Source of the DNA: Loktanella fryxellensis
GTDB taxonomy: Bacteria; Pseudomonadota; Alphaproteobacteria; Rhodobacterales; Rhodobacteraceae
Assembly: GCF_900110065.1 (NCBI RefSeq)
Contig: NZ_FOCI01000026.1
Location: forward strand, 1 to 36,185
Direction: 5' to 3'
Length of the DNA: 36,185 nucleotides
Made by a program: the position numbers and the translations under genes. Of the stretch, positions 1 to 7,632 are shown piece after piece (within the stretch, counting starts at the first letter, position 1; every line of letters begins with the position of its first letter). Below the pieces are notes generated by a model. That model was not told where the DNA came from. It made no database searches and saw only the letters and a list, made by a program, of their open reading frames with translations.

Positions 1-288
1 CTGAAGTATCAACCGGAATTTCCTAAGCGGTTTGAAACGATCGACGAGGCACACGCCTTCTGCCGCCGGTTCTTTACTTGGTACAACGAAGAGCATCATC
101 ACGCCGGTATCGGGTTAATGACCCCCGATCAGATCCACTTCGGACAGGCCAAGGCTATCTATGCTGCACGCCAGGAAACCCTCGATACTGCATTCCTCAA
201 CACGCCCGAGCGCTTCGTCCGCAAACCACCCAAACCGCCTCACATCCCAACGGCTGTCTGGATCAACCCACCAAAGCAAACGGAGTAA
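1..288 (+). pseudogene. IS3-family transposase, C-terminal part (cut by window edge)
   Basis: The reading frame is open from base 1 to a TAA at 286-288 and encodes the last 95 residues of an IS3-type OrfB transposase (DDE integrase core). Recognisable features are the FTWYNEEHHHAGIG block that follows the catalytic glutamate, the MTPDQIHFG motif, and the tail RFVRKPPKPPHIPTAVWINPP, a very typical end for this group. The catalytic D, D and E residues lie before the window, so I cannot tell whether the whole element is intact; the visible part has no frameshift. It is typed as partial for that reason only. It is the only mobile-element sequence seen in the window. Confidence 0.85.
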
Positions 289-345
289 AACCAAGCTTAA
301 AGTTCAATCGCCACTGTCTCAAAGTCGTTGACACGTTCCGCCGCG
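289..345 (+). mobile_element. probable right end of the IS3-family element
   Basis: The non-coding bases after the transposase stop include TGTCTCAAAGTCGTTGACAC at about 317-336, which resembles the terminal region of IS3-group elements as I remember them. The left end is outside the window, so the inverted repeat and any 3-4 bp target duplication cannot be checked; the right boundary is approximate. Confidence 0.4.
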
Positions 346-379
346 ACCCTGCTTGGCACAGCGCCCCTGAAAACGCAGA

Positions 380-405
380 ACCCCCGCCTGTTGCCAGTCG
401 GGGGT
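380..405 (-). terminator. hairpin terminator of rpsU
   Basis: ACCCCCG (380-386) pairs with CGGGGGT (399-405). Inside it, CTG (388-390) pairs with CAG (395-397) around a TTGC loop, with one C/T mismatch between the two stems. Read on the minus strand the stem is followed by TCTGCGTTTT, a modest T tract. It lies 46 bases beyond the rpsU stop and marks the border between native sequence and the IS element. Confidence 0.65.
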
Positions 406-451
406 CCGCAGTTTCGTCAACCGTATCGTCGGTCGGCTCGTTCTGGTCGTC

Positions 452-658
452 TTACAACAGACCTTCGCGCTGTGCCTTCTTGCGCGCCAGCTTGCGCTGA
501 CGGCGGATGGCTTCGGCTTTCTCGCGCGCCTTGCGGACGGAGGGTTTCTCGAAATGCTGCTTGAGCTTCATTTCGCGGAACACGCCTTCACGCTGAAGTT
601 TCTTCTTCAGGGCACGCAACGCCTGATCGACGTTGTTGTCACGAACACTTACCTGCAT
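452..658 (-). CDS. rpsU: 30S ribosomal protein S21
   Basis: The 68-residue protein [20 protein letters not shown]... is a full-length bS21, including the basic C-terminal helix rich in K/R ([19 protein letters not shown]). S21 binds the small subunit near the 3' end of 16S rRNA, next to the anti-Shine-Dalgarno region, and helps initiation on mRNAs. The start is fixed by family length. The upstream leader contains GAGGTG as ribosome binding site, 11 bases before the ATG, inside a structured region (see the leader entry). The gene is monocistronic and divergent from the COQ9 gene; a hairpin terminator follows. Confidence 0.97.
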   Translation of the reverse strand: MQVSVRDNNVDQALRALKKKLQREGVFREMKLKQHFEKPSVRKAREKAEAIRRQRKLARKKAQREGLL

Positions 659-710
659 GTGGTTTTCACCACCTCTCTAAGTTGGATTTGCAATAAGTTG
701 CAGGAGGTGG
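656..710 (-). promoter_or_regulatory. rpsU leader with two competing hairpins over the ribosome binding site
   Basis: On the minus strand the bases directly before the rpsU ATG form GTGGT-GAAA-ACCAC (659-672), a 5-bp stem with a GNRA loop touching the start codon. The overlapping GAGGTGG (669-675), which contains the ribosome binding site, can instead pair with CCACCTC (704-710) further upstream. That upstream segment reads CACCTCCT, identical to the 16S anti-Shine-Dalgarno sequence. A small inner stem TGCAA-CTTA-TTGCA (689-702) would sit in the loop. The two pairings exclude each other. Whether the upstream arm is transcribed depends on the true start site. Confidence 0.4.
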
Positions 711-711
711 C

Positions 712-740
712 CACATAGCAACCTTGTCCTAAGTTGTCCA
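712..740 (-). promoter_or_regulatory. candidate sigma70-type promoter of rpsU
   Basis: On the minus strand TGGACA (735-740) is followed after 17 bases by TATGTG (712-717). The -35 matches the consensus at 5 of 6 positions, the -10 at 3 of 6. Transcription would start near base 705. A weaker alternative is TTGCTA (716-721) with ACTTAT (693-698), also 17 bases apart, which would start nearer 687 and remove the upstream hairpin arm. Confidence 0.35.
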
Positions 741-765
741 TCACCGATCCACGCAGGAGAGCACC

Positions 766-1470
766 ATGCAAACGACACAGCCAGACCCCGCGCAGTTGCA
801 ACTGCTGGAGGCCGCTTTGCCCAACGTCGCCTTCGACGGCTGGTCACAGGCGTCGTTTCAGGCGGCGGTTGCGACGACGGGCATGGACCCGGACCGTGCG
901 CGTGCGCTGTGTCCGCGCGGTGCCACCGATCTGGCGGTCCTCTATCATCGCGAAGGCGACCGCGCGATGCAGCGGGCCATGACAGCCGAGGACATGACGG
1001 GCCTGCGCTACAGTGATAAGGTGGCCCGTGCGATCCGCCTGCGGCTGGACGTGATCGACGACAAGGAAGCGGTCCGGCGCGGAACCACCCTGTTCGCGCT
1101 GCCGCATCTGGCGGCGACGGGGGCGGGTCTGATCTGGGGCACGGCGGATGCGATCTGGACCGCGCTGGGCGACACCAGCGACGACGTGAACTGGTACACG
1201 AAGCGGGCGACGCTGTCGGGCGTCTGGGCGGCTGTGGTCCTCTATTGGCTTGGCGACACGTCGGAGAATCACGCGGCCACCGACGATTTCATCGACCGCC
1301 GCATCGCCGAGGTGATGCAGATCGAGAAGGTGAAGGCCCAGGTGAACGGCAACGCCGTGCTGCGACCGCTGACCGCACCGTTGAACCGTCTGCTGGGCAT
1401 GATCCGTGCACCGCAACGGACACCGCGCACGGATGTGCCCGGCATGTGGCGGCCGGACGACGCCGCATGA
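766..1470 (+). CDS. COQ9 family protein, ubiquinone biosynthesis factor
   Basis: The 234-residue protein matches the COQ9 family: the N-terminal part is TetR-like helical (FDGWSQASFQAAVATTGMDPDRARALCPRGATDLAVLYH) and the C-terminal part carries the hallmark LFALPHLAATGAGLIWGTADAIWTALGDTSDDVNWYTKRATLSGVW-type region with WYTKR. COQ9 proteins bind lipid and assist COQ7-type hydroxylation in ubiquinone synthesis at the membrane. AGGAGA sits upstream of the ATG. The stop codon overlaps the start of the next gene (ATGA), so the two are translationally coupled. The neighbour being a quinone oxidoreductase suits a quinone-related pair, though that link is inference. Confidence 0.9.
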   Translation: MQTTQPDPAQLQLLEAALPNVAFDGWSQASFQAAVATTGMDPDRARALCPRGATDLAVLYHREGDRAMQRAMTAEDMTGLRYSDKVARAIRLRLDVIDDKEAVRRGTTLFALPHLAATGAGLIWGTADAIWTALGDTSDDVNWYTKRATLSGVWAAVVLYWLGDTSENHAATDDFIDRRIAEVMQIEKVKAQVNGNAVLRPLTAPLNRLLGMIRAPQRTPRTDVPGMWRPDDAA

Positions 1471-2435
1471 GGGCGGTCGAGATCAGCCGACCCGGCGGCC
1501 CCGAGGTCTTGGTCCCCTGCGACCGGCCCATGCCCGTCGCGGGCCACGGTCAGGTCGTGATCAGGATCGCCTATGCGGGCGTGAACCGGCCCGACGCGCT
1601 GCAACGGGCCGGCGCCTACGACCCGCCCAAGGGGGCATCGGATCTGCCGGGGCTCGAGTGTGCGGGCACCATCCATGCGGTGGGACCGGGCGTGACGCAC
1701 CTGTCGGTCGGCGACACGGTCTGCGCCCTGTTGCCCGGTGGCGGCTATGCGGAATATGCGGCCACCGCCGCCACCCATTGCCTGCCCGTGCCGGATGGTC
1801 TGTCGTTGGCGCAGGCCGCCTGCCTACCGGAGACGTATTTCACCGTCTGGTCCAACGTCTTCATGCGCGGCAGGCTGAGTGCGGGAGAGCGGTTTCTGGT
1901 CCATGGCGGGTCGTCCGGGATCGGCACGACCGCGATCCAGCTGGCGCACGTGCTGGGTGCGCGGGTGTTCACGACCGCCGGGTCCGAGGACAAGCTGGCG
2001 GTCTGCCGCGATCTGGGCGCGGAGCTGGCGATCAACTACCGAGAGGCGGACTTCGTGGCCGCGGTCAAGGCCGAGGGCGGGGCGGACCTGATCATCGACA
2101 TGGTGGGCGGCGATTACATGCAGCGCAACATCGACGCGCTGGCGGACGACGGGCGGCTGGTGCAGATCGCGTTCCTGCAGGGGGCGAAGGTCAGCCTGAA
2201 CATGGTCCAGATGATGACGCGCCGCCTGACGCTGACCGGCAGCACTTTGCGCCCGCAGTCCGACGCGGCCAAGGCGCGGATCGCGGACCAGTTGCGCCGC
2301 CACGTCTGGCCGCTGCTGACCGCTGGGCGCGTCGCCCCCGTGATGGACCGCGAATTCGCGCTGGAGGATGCCGCGTCCGCCCATGCGCGGATGGAGGCAG
2401 GCGATCACATCGGCAAGATCGTGTTGAAAGTCTGA
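1467..2435 (+). CDS. NAD(P)H-quinone oxidoreductase, zinc-independent MDR family (PIG3 type)
   Basis: The 322-residue protein starts MRAVEISRPGGPEVL at the ATG that overlaps the COQ9 stop. It is a medium-chain dehydrogenase/reductase: GroES-like N-terminal domain (about 1-120), then a Rossmann domain with the cofactor motif HGGSSGIGTTAIQLA around residues 145-160. It lacks the structural-zinc cysteine cluster of alcohol dehydrogenases and ends HARMEAGDHIGKIVLKV, as in the PIG3/QOR group. It probably reduces quinones or other reactive carbonyl compounds with NADPH in the cytoplasm; the true substrate is unknown. It is coupled to COQ9 by a 4-nt overlap and faces the TRIC-type gene tail to tail 4 bases downstream. 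Confidence 0.9.
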   Translation: MRAVEISRPGGPEVLVPCDRPMPVAGHGQVVIRIAYAGVNRPDALQRAGAYDPPKGASDLPGLECAGTIHAVGPGVTHLSVGDTVCALLPGGGYAEYAATAATHCLPVPDGLSLAQAACLPETYFTVWSNVFMRGRLSAGERFLVHGGSSGIGTTAIQLAHVLGARVFTTAGSEDKLAVCRDLGAELAINYREADFVAAVKAEGGADLIIDMVGGDYMQRNIDALADDGRLVQIAFLQGAKVSLNMVQMMTRRLTLTGSTLRPQSDAAKARIADQLRRHVWPLLTAGRVAPVMDREFALEDAASAHARMEAGDHIGKIVLKV

Positions 2436-2439
2436 CGCC

Positions 2440-3063
2440 CTACTGGCGCGGCGGAAAGCTGCGATAGACGGGCAGGCGCCAGCCGAACAGCAGGCTGCCT
2501 GCCCGCAACGCCAGTGTCGCTGTCGCGCAGGCGACCAAGGCCAGCGACGTGGGCGCGCCGAAATGCAGTGCGATCATCGCCACCGCCCCGCCGCACAGGG
2601 CGCATGTGACGTAAAGCTCGCCCTGTTTCAGCACCAAGGGCACCTCGTTGCAGACCACGTCGCGCATCAGACCGCCGAAGCAGCCGGTTGCGATCCCCAT
2701 GATGAGGACGACCGACCAAGGCATCCCCAGTTCCAGCGCCACGCCGACGCCGGATGGGACGGCCACCGCCAGCGCCAGCGCGTCCAGCCAGACGATGCCG
2801 CGATAGCGGCTTTCCAGCAGATGGGCGGTGAAGAACACGATGATCGCGGCGACAGCGGCGGTGCCGACGAAGGCCGGATTGGCAACCCAGAACACCATGT
2901 CGCGGTTCAGGATCACGTCGCGCAGGGTGCCGCCGCCCACCGCCGTCAGCGTCGCGATGAAGATGAACCCGATCAGATCAAGCTGCGCACGGCTGGCGAC
3001 CAGCGCGCCGGTCAGCGCGAAGACGAAGACCGAGGCATAATCGAGGGCGGCGAGGGGGGTCAC
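2440..3063 (-). CDS. trimeric intracellular cation channel (TRIC) family membrane protein, formerly UPF0126
   Basis: The 207-residue protein is almost entirely hydrophobic, with about seven transmembrane helices in two pseudo-repeats. Both halves carry the family glycine-rich motif: GGGTLRDVILN in the first repeat and GGLMRDVVCNEVPLVL in the second. Bacterial and archaeal TRIC homologues form homotrimeric potassium-permeable channels in the inner membrane. I chose the GTG start at 3061-3063 (VTPLAALDYASVF) because it begins at the first helix and has GGAGG at a good distance upstream; a longer frame to 3162 runs into the next gene without family support. It is the last gene of the minus-strand run ispH-DUF3429-rnhA-TRIC. 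Confidence 0.88.
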   Translation of the reverse strand: MTPLAALDYASVFVFALTGALVASRAQLDLIGFIFIATLTAVGGGTLRDVILNRDMVFWVANPAFVGTAAVAAIIVFFTAHLLESRYRGIVWLDALALAVAVPSGVGVALELGMPWSVVLIMGIATGCFGGLMRDVVCNEVPLVLKQGELYVTCALCGGAVAMIALHFGAPTSLALVACATATLALRAGSLLFGWRLPVYRSFPPRQ

Positions 3064-3071
3064 GGCGGGAT

Positions 3072-3105
3072 GCCTCCGGCGGGGGTTCAGCGGGTCAGAT
3101 GAATG
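3072..3105. repeat. degenerate copy of a short intergenic motif (GCCTCCGGCGGGG...)
   Basis: The segment begins GCCTCCGGCGGGG and ends CAGATGAATG. It matches the copy at 16360-16393 at 24 of 34 ungapped positions, with the first 13 bases identical. It lies between rnhA and the TRIC-family gene; read on the minus strand its first bases supply the GGAGG ribosome binding site of the latter. Confidence 0.4.
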
Positions 3106-3115
3106 GTGGCACGGC

Positions 3116-3568
3116 TTAGGTCTTGAACGGGGCCATGCCCGCGCGGGCGAGTTCGTCCGCACGTTCGTTTTCGGGGTGGCCGGCGTGACCCTTGACCCAG
3201 CGCCACATCACCTCGTGGGATGCGGTCGCGGCGTCCAGACGCTTCCACAGCTCTTCGTTCTTGACGGGTTTGTTCGCGGCGGTCTTCCAGCCGCGCTTCT
3301 TCCAGCCGTGGATCCAGGATGTGATCCCGTCCTTTACGTAGACGCTGTCGGTGACGATGGTGATGCGGCTGGGCTTTGTCAGGCTTTCGAGGGCCGAGAT
3401 CGCGGCGAGCAGCTCCATCTGGTTGTTCGTGGTCAGCTTGGCGCCGCCGCTCAGGTCCTTTTGCTTGACGACGGTGCCGCCCTCGCGGGCGATCAGCAAG
3501 CAGCCCCAGCCGCCGGGGCCGGGATTGCCGGAACACGCACCGTCCGTATAGGCAAAAAGGTCTGGCAT
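3116..3568 (-). CDS. rnhA: ribonuclease HI
   Basis: The 150-residue protein [22 protein letters not shown]... is a complete RNase HI, which cuts the RNA strand of RNA-DNA hybrids. The four metal-binding carboxylates are visible: D in YTDGAC, E in [10 protein letters not shown] in IVTDSVYV and D in [11 protein letters not shown]; the conserved histidine is in KGHAGHPEN. The W/K-rich basic protrusion ([21 protein letters not shown]) is present. A start 13 codons upstream (3607) is possible, but family members usually begin at MPDL. It sits between the DUF3429 and TRIC-family genes on the same strand. Confidence 0.95.
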   Translation of the reverse strand: MPDLFAYTDGACSGNPGPGGWGCLLIAREGGTVVKQKDLSGGAKLTTNNQMELLAAISALESLTKPSRITIVTDSVYVKDGITSWIHGWKKRGWKTAANKPVKNEELWKRLDAATASHEVMWRWVKGHAGHPENERADELARAGMAPFKT

Positions 3569-3643
3569 GGCGTCGGGTCCGGTGTTGGGGCGGTTGGCCT
3601 GCGTCATCGGGGCAGGACGCTGCGTTGTCCAGCCCTGCGGTCG

Positions 3644-4087
3644 TCAGAACGCCAGCGGCAGCAGCGTGACCACGACGACGGACGTCAGCAGCAGGCGCAG
3701 CGACATCCACCAGCGCGGGGTCGCGCCGCGCTGCCAGAAGTGCAGGTCCAGCAGCAGGAGCCCGAAAAATCCGATGATCAGGTTCAGCGCCGCCGAGGTC
3801 GGCCCGCCACCGACCATGAAGAACGCCCAGAGGGCCGGGATCACGGACAGGGCATAACCGCTCCACCCCTCCTCGCGGGTGGCAAAGCCCCACAACACGC
3901 CGGACATGAACGACAGGATCACCGCGCCGTAGGACAGCTGCACGAAGGGCGCGGTGAACCGCCCGCCCAGCGCCAGCAGGGCCCAGCCGCCAAGTGCCGG
4001 GATCAGCAGGGTCGCTGCGCCCCACAGGAACGGCAGCAGCCCGGCAAGGCCGAGGAGCAGGGGCGCGCGGGGGACGGACGTGAACAT
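3644..4087 (-). CDS. DUF3429 family integral membrane protein
   Basis: The 147-residue hydrophobic protein has four to five predicted membrane helices (for example LLLGLAGLLPFLWGAATLLI and LNLIIGFFGLLLLDLHFWQR) and the short motifs LSYGAVILSFMSGVLWG and WQRGATPRWWMSLR that I associate with DUF3429. The function of the family is not known. It lies between ispH and rnhA in a same-strand run; 40 bases separate it from ispH. Confidence 0.8.
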   Translation of the reverse strand: MFTSVPRAPLLLGLAGLLPFLWGAATLLIPALGGWALLALGGRFTAPFVQLSYGAVILSFMSGVLWGFATREEGWSGYALSVIPALWAFFMVGGGPTSAALNLIIGFFGLLLLDLHFWQRGATPRWWMSLRLLLTSVVVVTLLPLAF

Positions 4088-4127
4088 GAGGCGATCCTGT
4101 CGTGTTTGACTGTCTGTCAGTCTGCGG

Positions 4128-5105
4128 TCAGGCGGGCATCCGCAGGACGCGGGGCACCTTGAACTCGACGTTCTCGACGGCGGTTTCCACCATCTCGACC
4201 GTCACGTCATAGCGGTCGCGGAACGCATCCACGACCTCGTCGATCAGCACTTCGGGGGCGGATGCCCCTGCGGTGATCCCGATGCTGGCGATCCCGTCGA
4301 GGCTGCGCCAGTCGATATCGGCCGCCCGCTGCACGAGCTGCGCATAGGGGCATCCGGCGCGTGTGCCTACCTCGACCAGTCGTCTGGAGTTGCTGGAGTT
4401 CGGCGCACCCACGACCAGCATGGCGTCGCAGCGGGGGGCCATCGCCTTGACCGCTTCCTGCCGGTTGGTGGTGGCGTAACAGATATCTTCCTTGTGCGGG
4501 CCGACGATGGCCGGGAACCGCGCCTGCAGGGCCGCCACGATGTCGATGGTGTCATCGACCGACAGCGTGGTCTGCGTGACGAAGGCCAGCCGCGCGGGGT
4601 CGCGCGGGGCGACGTGCGCCACGTCGTCCACGGTTTCGACCAGCAACACCTCGCCCTCGGGGAGTTGCCCCATGGTGCCGATGGTTTCCGGGTGCCCCGT
4701 ATGGCCGATCATGACGATCTGCAGACCCGCCTCCGCGTGGCGCTGCGCCTCGATGTGGACCTTGCTGACCAGTGGGCAGGTCGCATCGACATAGATCATC
4801 TGCCGCGCCTCGGCCTTGGCCGGCACCGCCTTGGGCACGCCATGGGCGGAAAAGATGACGGGCCGGTCGTCGGGGCAGTCGTCAAGGCTTTCGACGAACA
4901 CCGCGCCCTTGTCGCGCAGGCCATCCACCACGAACTTGTTGTGCACGATCTCGTGCCGGACATAGACGGGGGCGCCCCATTTGGTCAGCGCCATCTCGAC
5001 GATCTTGATGGCGCGGTCCACGCCGGCGCAGAACCCGCGCGGGGCCGCGAGGTAGAGCGTCAGGGGGGGCTTGGGCAGGATTGCTTTGGGCTGGGGGCTG
5101 CGCAT
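4128..5105 (-). CDS. ispH: 4-hydroxy-3-methylbut-2-enyl diphosphate reductase
   Basis: IspH (LytB) performs the last step of the MEP isoprenoid pathway, making IPP and DMAPP from HMBPP with a [4Fe-4S] cluster. The three cluster cysteines are seen in [22 protein letters not shown] and [11 protein letters not shown]. Other signatures are [28 protein letters not shown] and [11 protein letters not shown] prefer the ATG at 5103-5105 ([10 protein letters not shown], 325 residues) because GGCGGAG sits 9 bases before it; the upstream ATG at 5114 directly abuts that site. It is the first gene of the minus-strand run and is divergent from the solute-binding-protein gene. Confidence 0.96.
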   Translation of the reverse strand: MRSPQPKAILPKPPLTLYLAAPRGFCAGVDRAIKIVEMALTKWGAPVYVRHEIVHNKFVVDGLRDKGAVFVESLDDCPDDRPVIFSAHGVPKAVPAKAEARQMIYVDATCPLVSKVHIEAQRHAEAGLQIVMIGHTGHPETIGTMGQLPEGEVLLVETVDDVAHVAPRDPARLAFVTQTTLSVDDTIDIVAALQARFPAIVGPHKEDICYATTNRQEAVKAMAPRCDAMLVVGAPNSSNSRRLVEVGTRAGCPYAQLVQRAADIDWRSLDGIASIGITAGASAPEVLIDEVVDAFRDRYDVTVEMVETAVENVEFKVPRVLRMPA

Positions 5106-5178
5106 GATCGTCATCTCCGCCGGATTGCGTGCCCTAGGTAGTCGCTGGGGCGTGCCGCGTCCAGACCGGGCACGGCGC

Positions 5179-5208
5179 TTGTTGATCCTGCAAATGCCGC
5201 GCTATGTT
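5179..5208 (+). promoter_or_regulatory. candidate promoter of the solute-binding protein gene
   Basis: TTGTTG (5179-5184) and TATGTT (5203-5208) are separated by 18 bases and lie about 60 bases before the ATG. The match to sigma70 consensus is partial (3/6 and 4/6). Confidence 0.3.
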
Positions 5209-5265
5209 TTGACCAGATGTTTCGGCGCGCGGTCGGAACAGCCCCCATGCCGAGGAGCCCGCCCC

Positions 5266-6903
5266 ATGACCCGCATGCCCGATCCGATCCATCCCGCTGC
5301 CCGCCGCTATGCCGACGAAGTGGCACGCGGCACGCTGAGTCGCCGCGAGTTCCTGACCCGCGCCACGGCGCTGGGCGTCGCGGCACCCGCCGCCTATGGC
5401 CTGCTGGGCTTGACGCAACCGGTGCAGGCGCAAGCCGCCATGCAGCAGGGCGGCACCCTGCGCATCCAGATGGAGGTGCGCGCCTTGAAGGATCCGCGCA
5501 GCTACGACTGGCCACAGATGGCGAACTATACGCGTGGCTGGCTGGAATATCTGACCGAATACCAGATCGACGGCACCATCACGCCGATGCTGCTGGACCG
5601 GTGGGAGGTGAACGGCGATGCCACCGAATACGTCCTGCACGTGCGGCCCGGCGTGACATGGAACGACGGCAGTCCCTTTACCGCCGCCGACGTGGCGTTC
5701 AACCTGACGCGCTGGTGCGATGCGGCGTTCGAGGGCAATTCCATGGCGTCCCGCGTCGGCGCGCTGATGCAGGACGGTGTCGTGCGCGAGGGGGCGATCA
5801 CGATGCCCGACGACATGACGGTGGTGCTGGCGCTGTCCGCGCCCGACATCTCGTTTCCGGCGACCTTCGCGGATTTCCCGGCGGCCATCGTGCCGCAGGA
5901 TTTCACCGGCGATCCGTTGGCGACGGCGAAGGGCACCGGCCCCTACCTGCCCGACGGCTATGAGGTCGGGATCCGCGCGGCGCTGGTCAAGAACGCCGAC
6001 CATGCGTGGTGGGGCACCGGGGCGGCGCTGGACCGGATCGAGTTCGTTGACATGGGGCAGGATCAGGCCGCTGTCGTGTCCGGCACGCTCGCGGATGAAT
6101 TCGACATGACCTACGAGACGATCGGTGAGTTCAAGGAGATCATGGAGGGGACCGGCTGGACCCTGTCCACGGCGCAGACCGCCGCGACCATGGTGATCCG
6201 CGCCAACCAACTGGCCGAGGTGGACGGCCAGCGGCCCTACGCGGACGTGCGCGTGCGCCGGGCGCTGGCGATGGCGCTGGACAATGCGGTGCTGCTGGAA
6301 CTGGGCATGTCCGGTGACGGCGAAGTGGCGGCGAACCATCATGTCGCCCCGATCCATCCCGAATACGCGGATATCGGACCGGCCGAAGTCGATCCGGCAG
6401 CCGCGCTGGCGCTGCTGGAGGAGGCAGGCATGGCCGATTTCGCCCATGACCTGATCTCGATCGACGACACGTGGCGCAAGGCGACCTGCGATGCGGCGGC
6501 GGCGCAATGGCGCGACGCGGGCATCAACGTGACGCGCACCGTCATTCCCGGTGCCACGTTCTACAACGACTGGACGACCTATCCGCTGTCGGCGACTGAC
6601 TGGGGGCATCGCCCACTGGGCGTGCAGACGCTGGCCGTGGCCTATCGGACCGGAGAGCCGTGGAACGAGGCGGGCTATTCCAACCCCGACTTCGACGCGC
6701 TGCTGGCGCAGGCCCTGTCGTTGGCGGACGCGGATGCGCGTCGGGCCGTGATGGCCGACATCGAGCAACTGCTGCGCGACGATGGCGTCATCATCCAGCC
6801 CTATTGGCGATCCGTGTATCGCCATGCAAAGCCCAATGTCGTGGGGGTCGAACAGCATCCGACGTTCGAGATGCATCTGTACAAGTTCGGCCTCTCGGCC
6901 TGA
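5266..6903 (+). CDS. ABC transporter substrate-binding protein, peptide/opine/nickel class (SBP family 5), Tat-exported
   Basis: The 545-residue protein is a family 5 extracellular solute-binding protein. It starts at MTRMPDPIHPAARR, preceded by GAGGAG at 9 bases. The N-terminus carries a twin-arginine signal (LSRREFLTRATALGVAAP, residues about 24-41) followed by a hydrophobic stretch and a likely cleavage after VQAQA. The family block is visible as LHVRPGVTWNDGSPFTAADVAFNL (about residues 125-148), and later VRRALAMALDNAVLL. Such proteins capture peptides, opines, glycosides or metal chelates in the periplasm. No permease or ATPase genes are nearby, so this is an orphan; the substrate cannot be inferred. 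A strong hairpin follows the stop. Confidence 0.9.
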   Translation: MTRMPDPIHPAARRYADEVARGTLSRREFLTRATALGVAAPAAYGLLGLTQPVQAQAAMQQGGTLRIQMEVRALKDPRSYDWPQMANYTRGWLEYLTEYQIDGTITPMLLDRWEVNGDATEYVLHVRPGVTWNDGSPFTAADVAFNLTRWCDAAFEGNSMASRVGALMQDGVVREGAITMPDDMTVVLALSAPDISFPATFADFPAAIVPQDFTGDPLATAKGTGPYLPDGYEVGIRAALVKNADHAWWGTGAALDRIEFVDMGQDQAAVVSGTLADEFDMTYETIGEFKEIMEGTGWTLSTAQTAATMVIRANQLAEVDGQRPYADVRVRRALAMALDNAVLLELGMSGDGEVAANHHVAPIHPEYADIGPAEVDPAAALALLEEAGMADFAHDLISIDDTWRKATCDAAAAQWRDAGINVTRTVIPGATFYNDWTTYPLSATDWGHRPLGVQTLAVAYRTGEPWNEAGYSNPDFDALLAQALSLADADARRAVMADIEQLLRDDGVIIQPYWRSVYRHAKPNVVGVEQHPTFEMHLYKFGLSA

Positions 6904-6910
6904 CCCTGCG

Positions 6911-6937
6911 GGCCCCCGGTCGGATCGACCGGGGGCC
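6911..6937. terminator. bidirectional hairpin between the solute-binding protein and NYN genes
   Basis: GGCCCCCGGTCG (6911-6922) is a perfect 12-bp inverted repeat with CGACCGGGGGCC (6926-6937) around a GAT loop. It sits between two convergent genes, 7 bases from each stop codon, and could end transcription from both sides although neither side has a long T tract. Confidence 0.7.
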
Positions 6938-6944
6938 TCCGCCC

Positions 6945-7508
6945 TTACTCGGCTTCGTCGTTGCCGCGATCCTGGATCTCGCGCGGAGGGCGACCGACCA
7001 CCTCGCGCAACTCGTCGAGCTCGATGAAGTTGTCGCACTGACGCCGCAGGTCGTCCGAGATCATCGGGGGCTGGCTTCGAATCGTCGAGACGACAGAGAC
7101 GCGCACGCCCTTGCGCTGCAGCGCTGCGATCAGCGGTTTGAAGTCGCCGTCGCCGGAAAACAGGACGATGTGATCGACGTGCGGGGCCAGTTCCATCGCA
7201 TCGACGGCAAGTTCGATATCCATGTTGCCCTTGACCTTGCGACGGCCCATGGAATCCGTGTATTCCTTTGCAGGTTTCGTCACCATGGCATAGCCGTTGT
7301 AATGCAGCCAATCGACCAACGGACGGATCGGGGAATATTCTTCGTTTTCAAGCAAGGCAGTATAATAGAACGCCCGCAGCATCTTGCCGCGCCGCATGAA
7401 TTCCTGCCGCAGCAATTTGTAATCGATATCGAAACCCAGCGCCTTTGCAGAGGCATATAGATTTGCGCCATCGATGAAGAGCGCGAGCCGCTCGTCACGA
7501 TAAAACAT
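6945..7508 (-). CDS. NYN domain protein (LabA/DUF88-like, PIN-fold putative ribonuclease)
   Basis: The 187-residue protein starts MFYRDERLALFIDGANLYASAK, after GGAAGGA at a good distance; the longer frame upstream has no family support. NYN-domain acidic residues are seen in LFIDGANLY (first aspartate), KGNMDIELAVDAM, and FSGDGDFKPLIAALQRKG. NYN proteins are PIN-like nucleases thought to act on RNA; this subgroup (COG1432) is widespread in alphaproteobacteria, with no well-defined target. It is divergent from folK (124 bases apart) and convergent with the solute-binding-protein gene. The bacterial cell role is inference. Confidence 0.87.
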   Translation of the reverse strand: MFYRDERLALFIDGANLYASAKALGFDIDYKLLRQEFMRRGKMLRAFYYTALLENEEYSPIRPLVDWLHYNGYAMVTKPAKEYTDSMGRRKVKGNMDIELAVDAMELAPHVDHIVLFSGDGDFKPLIAALQRKGVRVSVVSTIRSQPPMISDDLRRQCDNFIELDELREVVGRPPREIQDRGNDEAE

Positions 7509-7632
7509 TGTCTGTCCTTCCCGAATCTCGTGGTCGGTGTTATTGTTATTGGCGAGGATGCGGGCGGCGTTTTCATCCGCACGCGACTGACTCTGATATG
7601 ATCCGATGAATATCTCCATGCAAGGTTGCGTG

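Noticed and set aside
2405-3162. Upstream extension of the TRIC-type gene to 3162
   Set aside because: The added residues are basic and proline-rich, overlap rnhA, and the GTG at 3063 has a clear ribosome binding site.
5134-7311. Open frame of 725 codons on the minus strand
   Set aside because: It lies antisense to the solute-binding protein and runs into the NYN gene; its translation is rich in R, H, G and Q with no family motif, typical of a shadow frame in GC-rich DNA.
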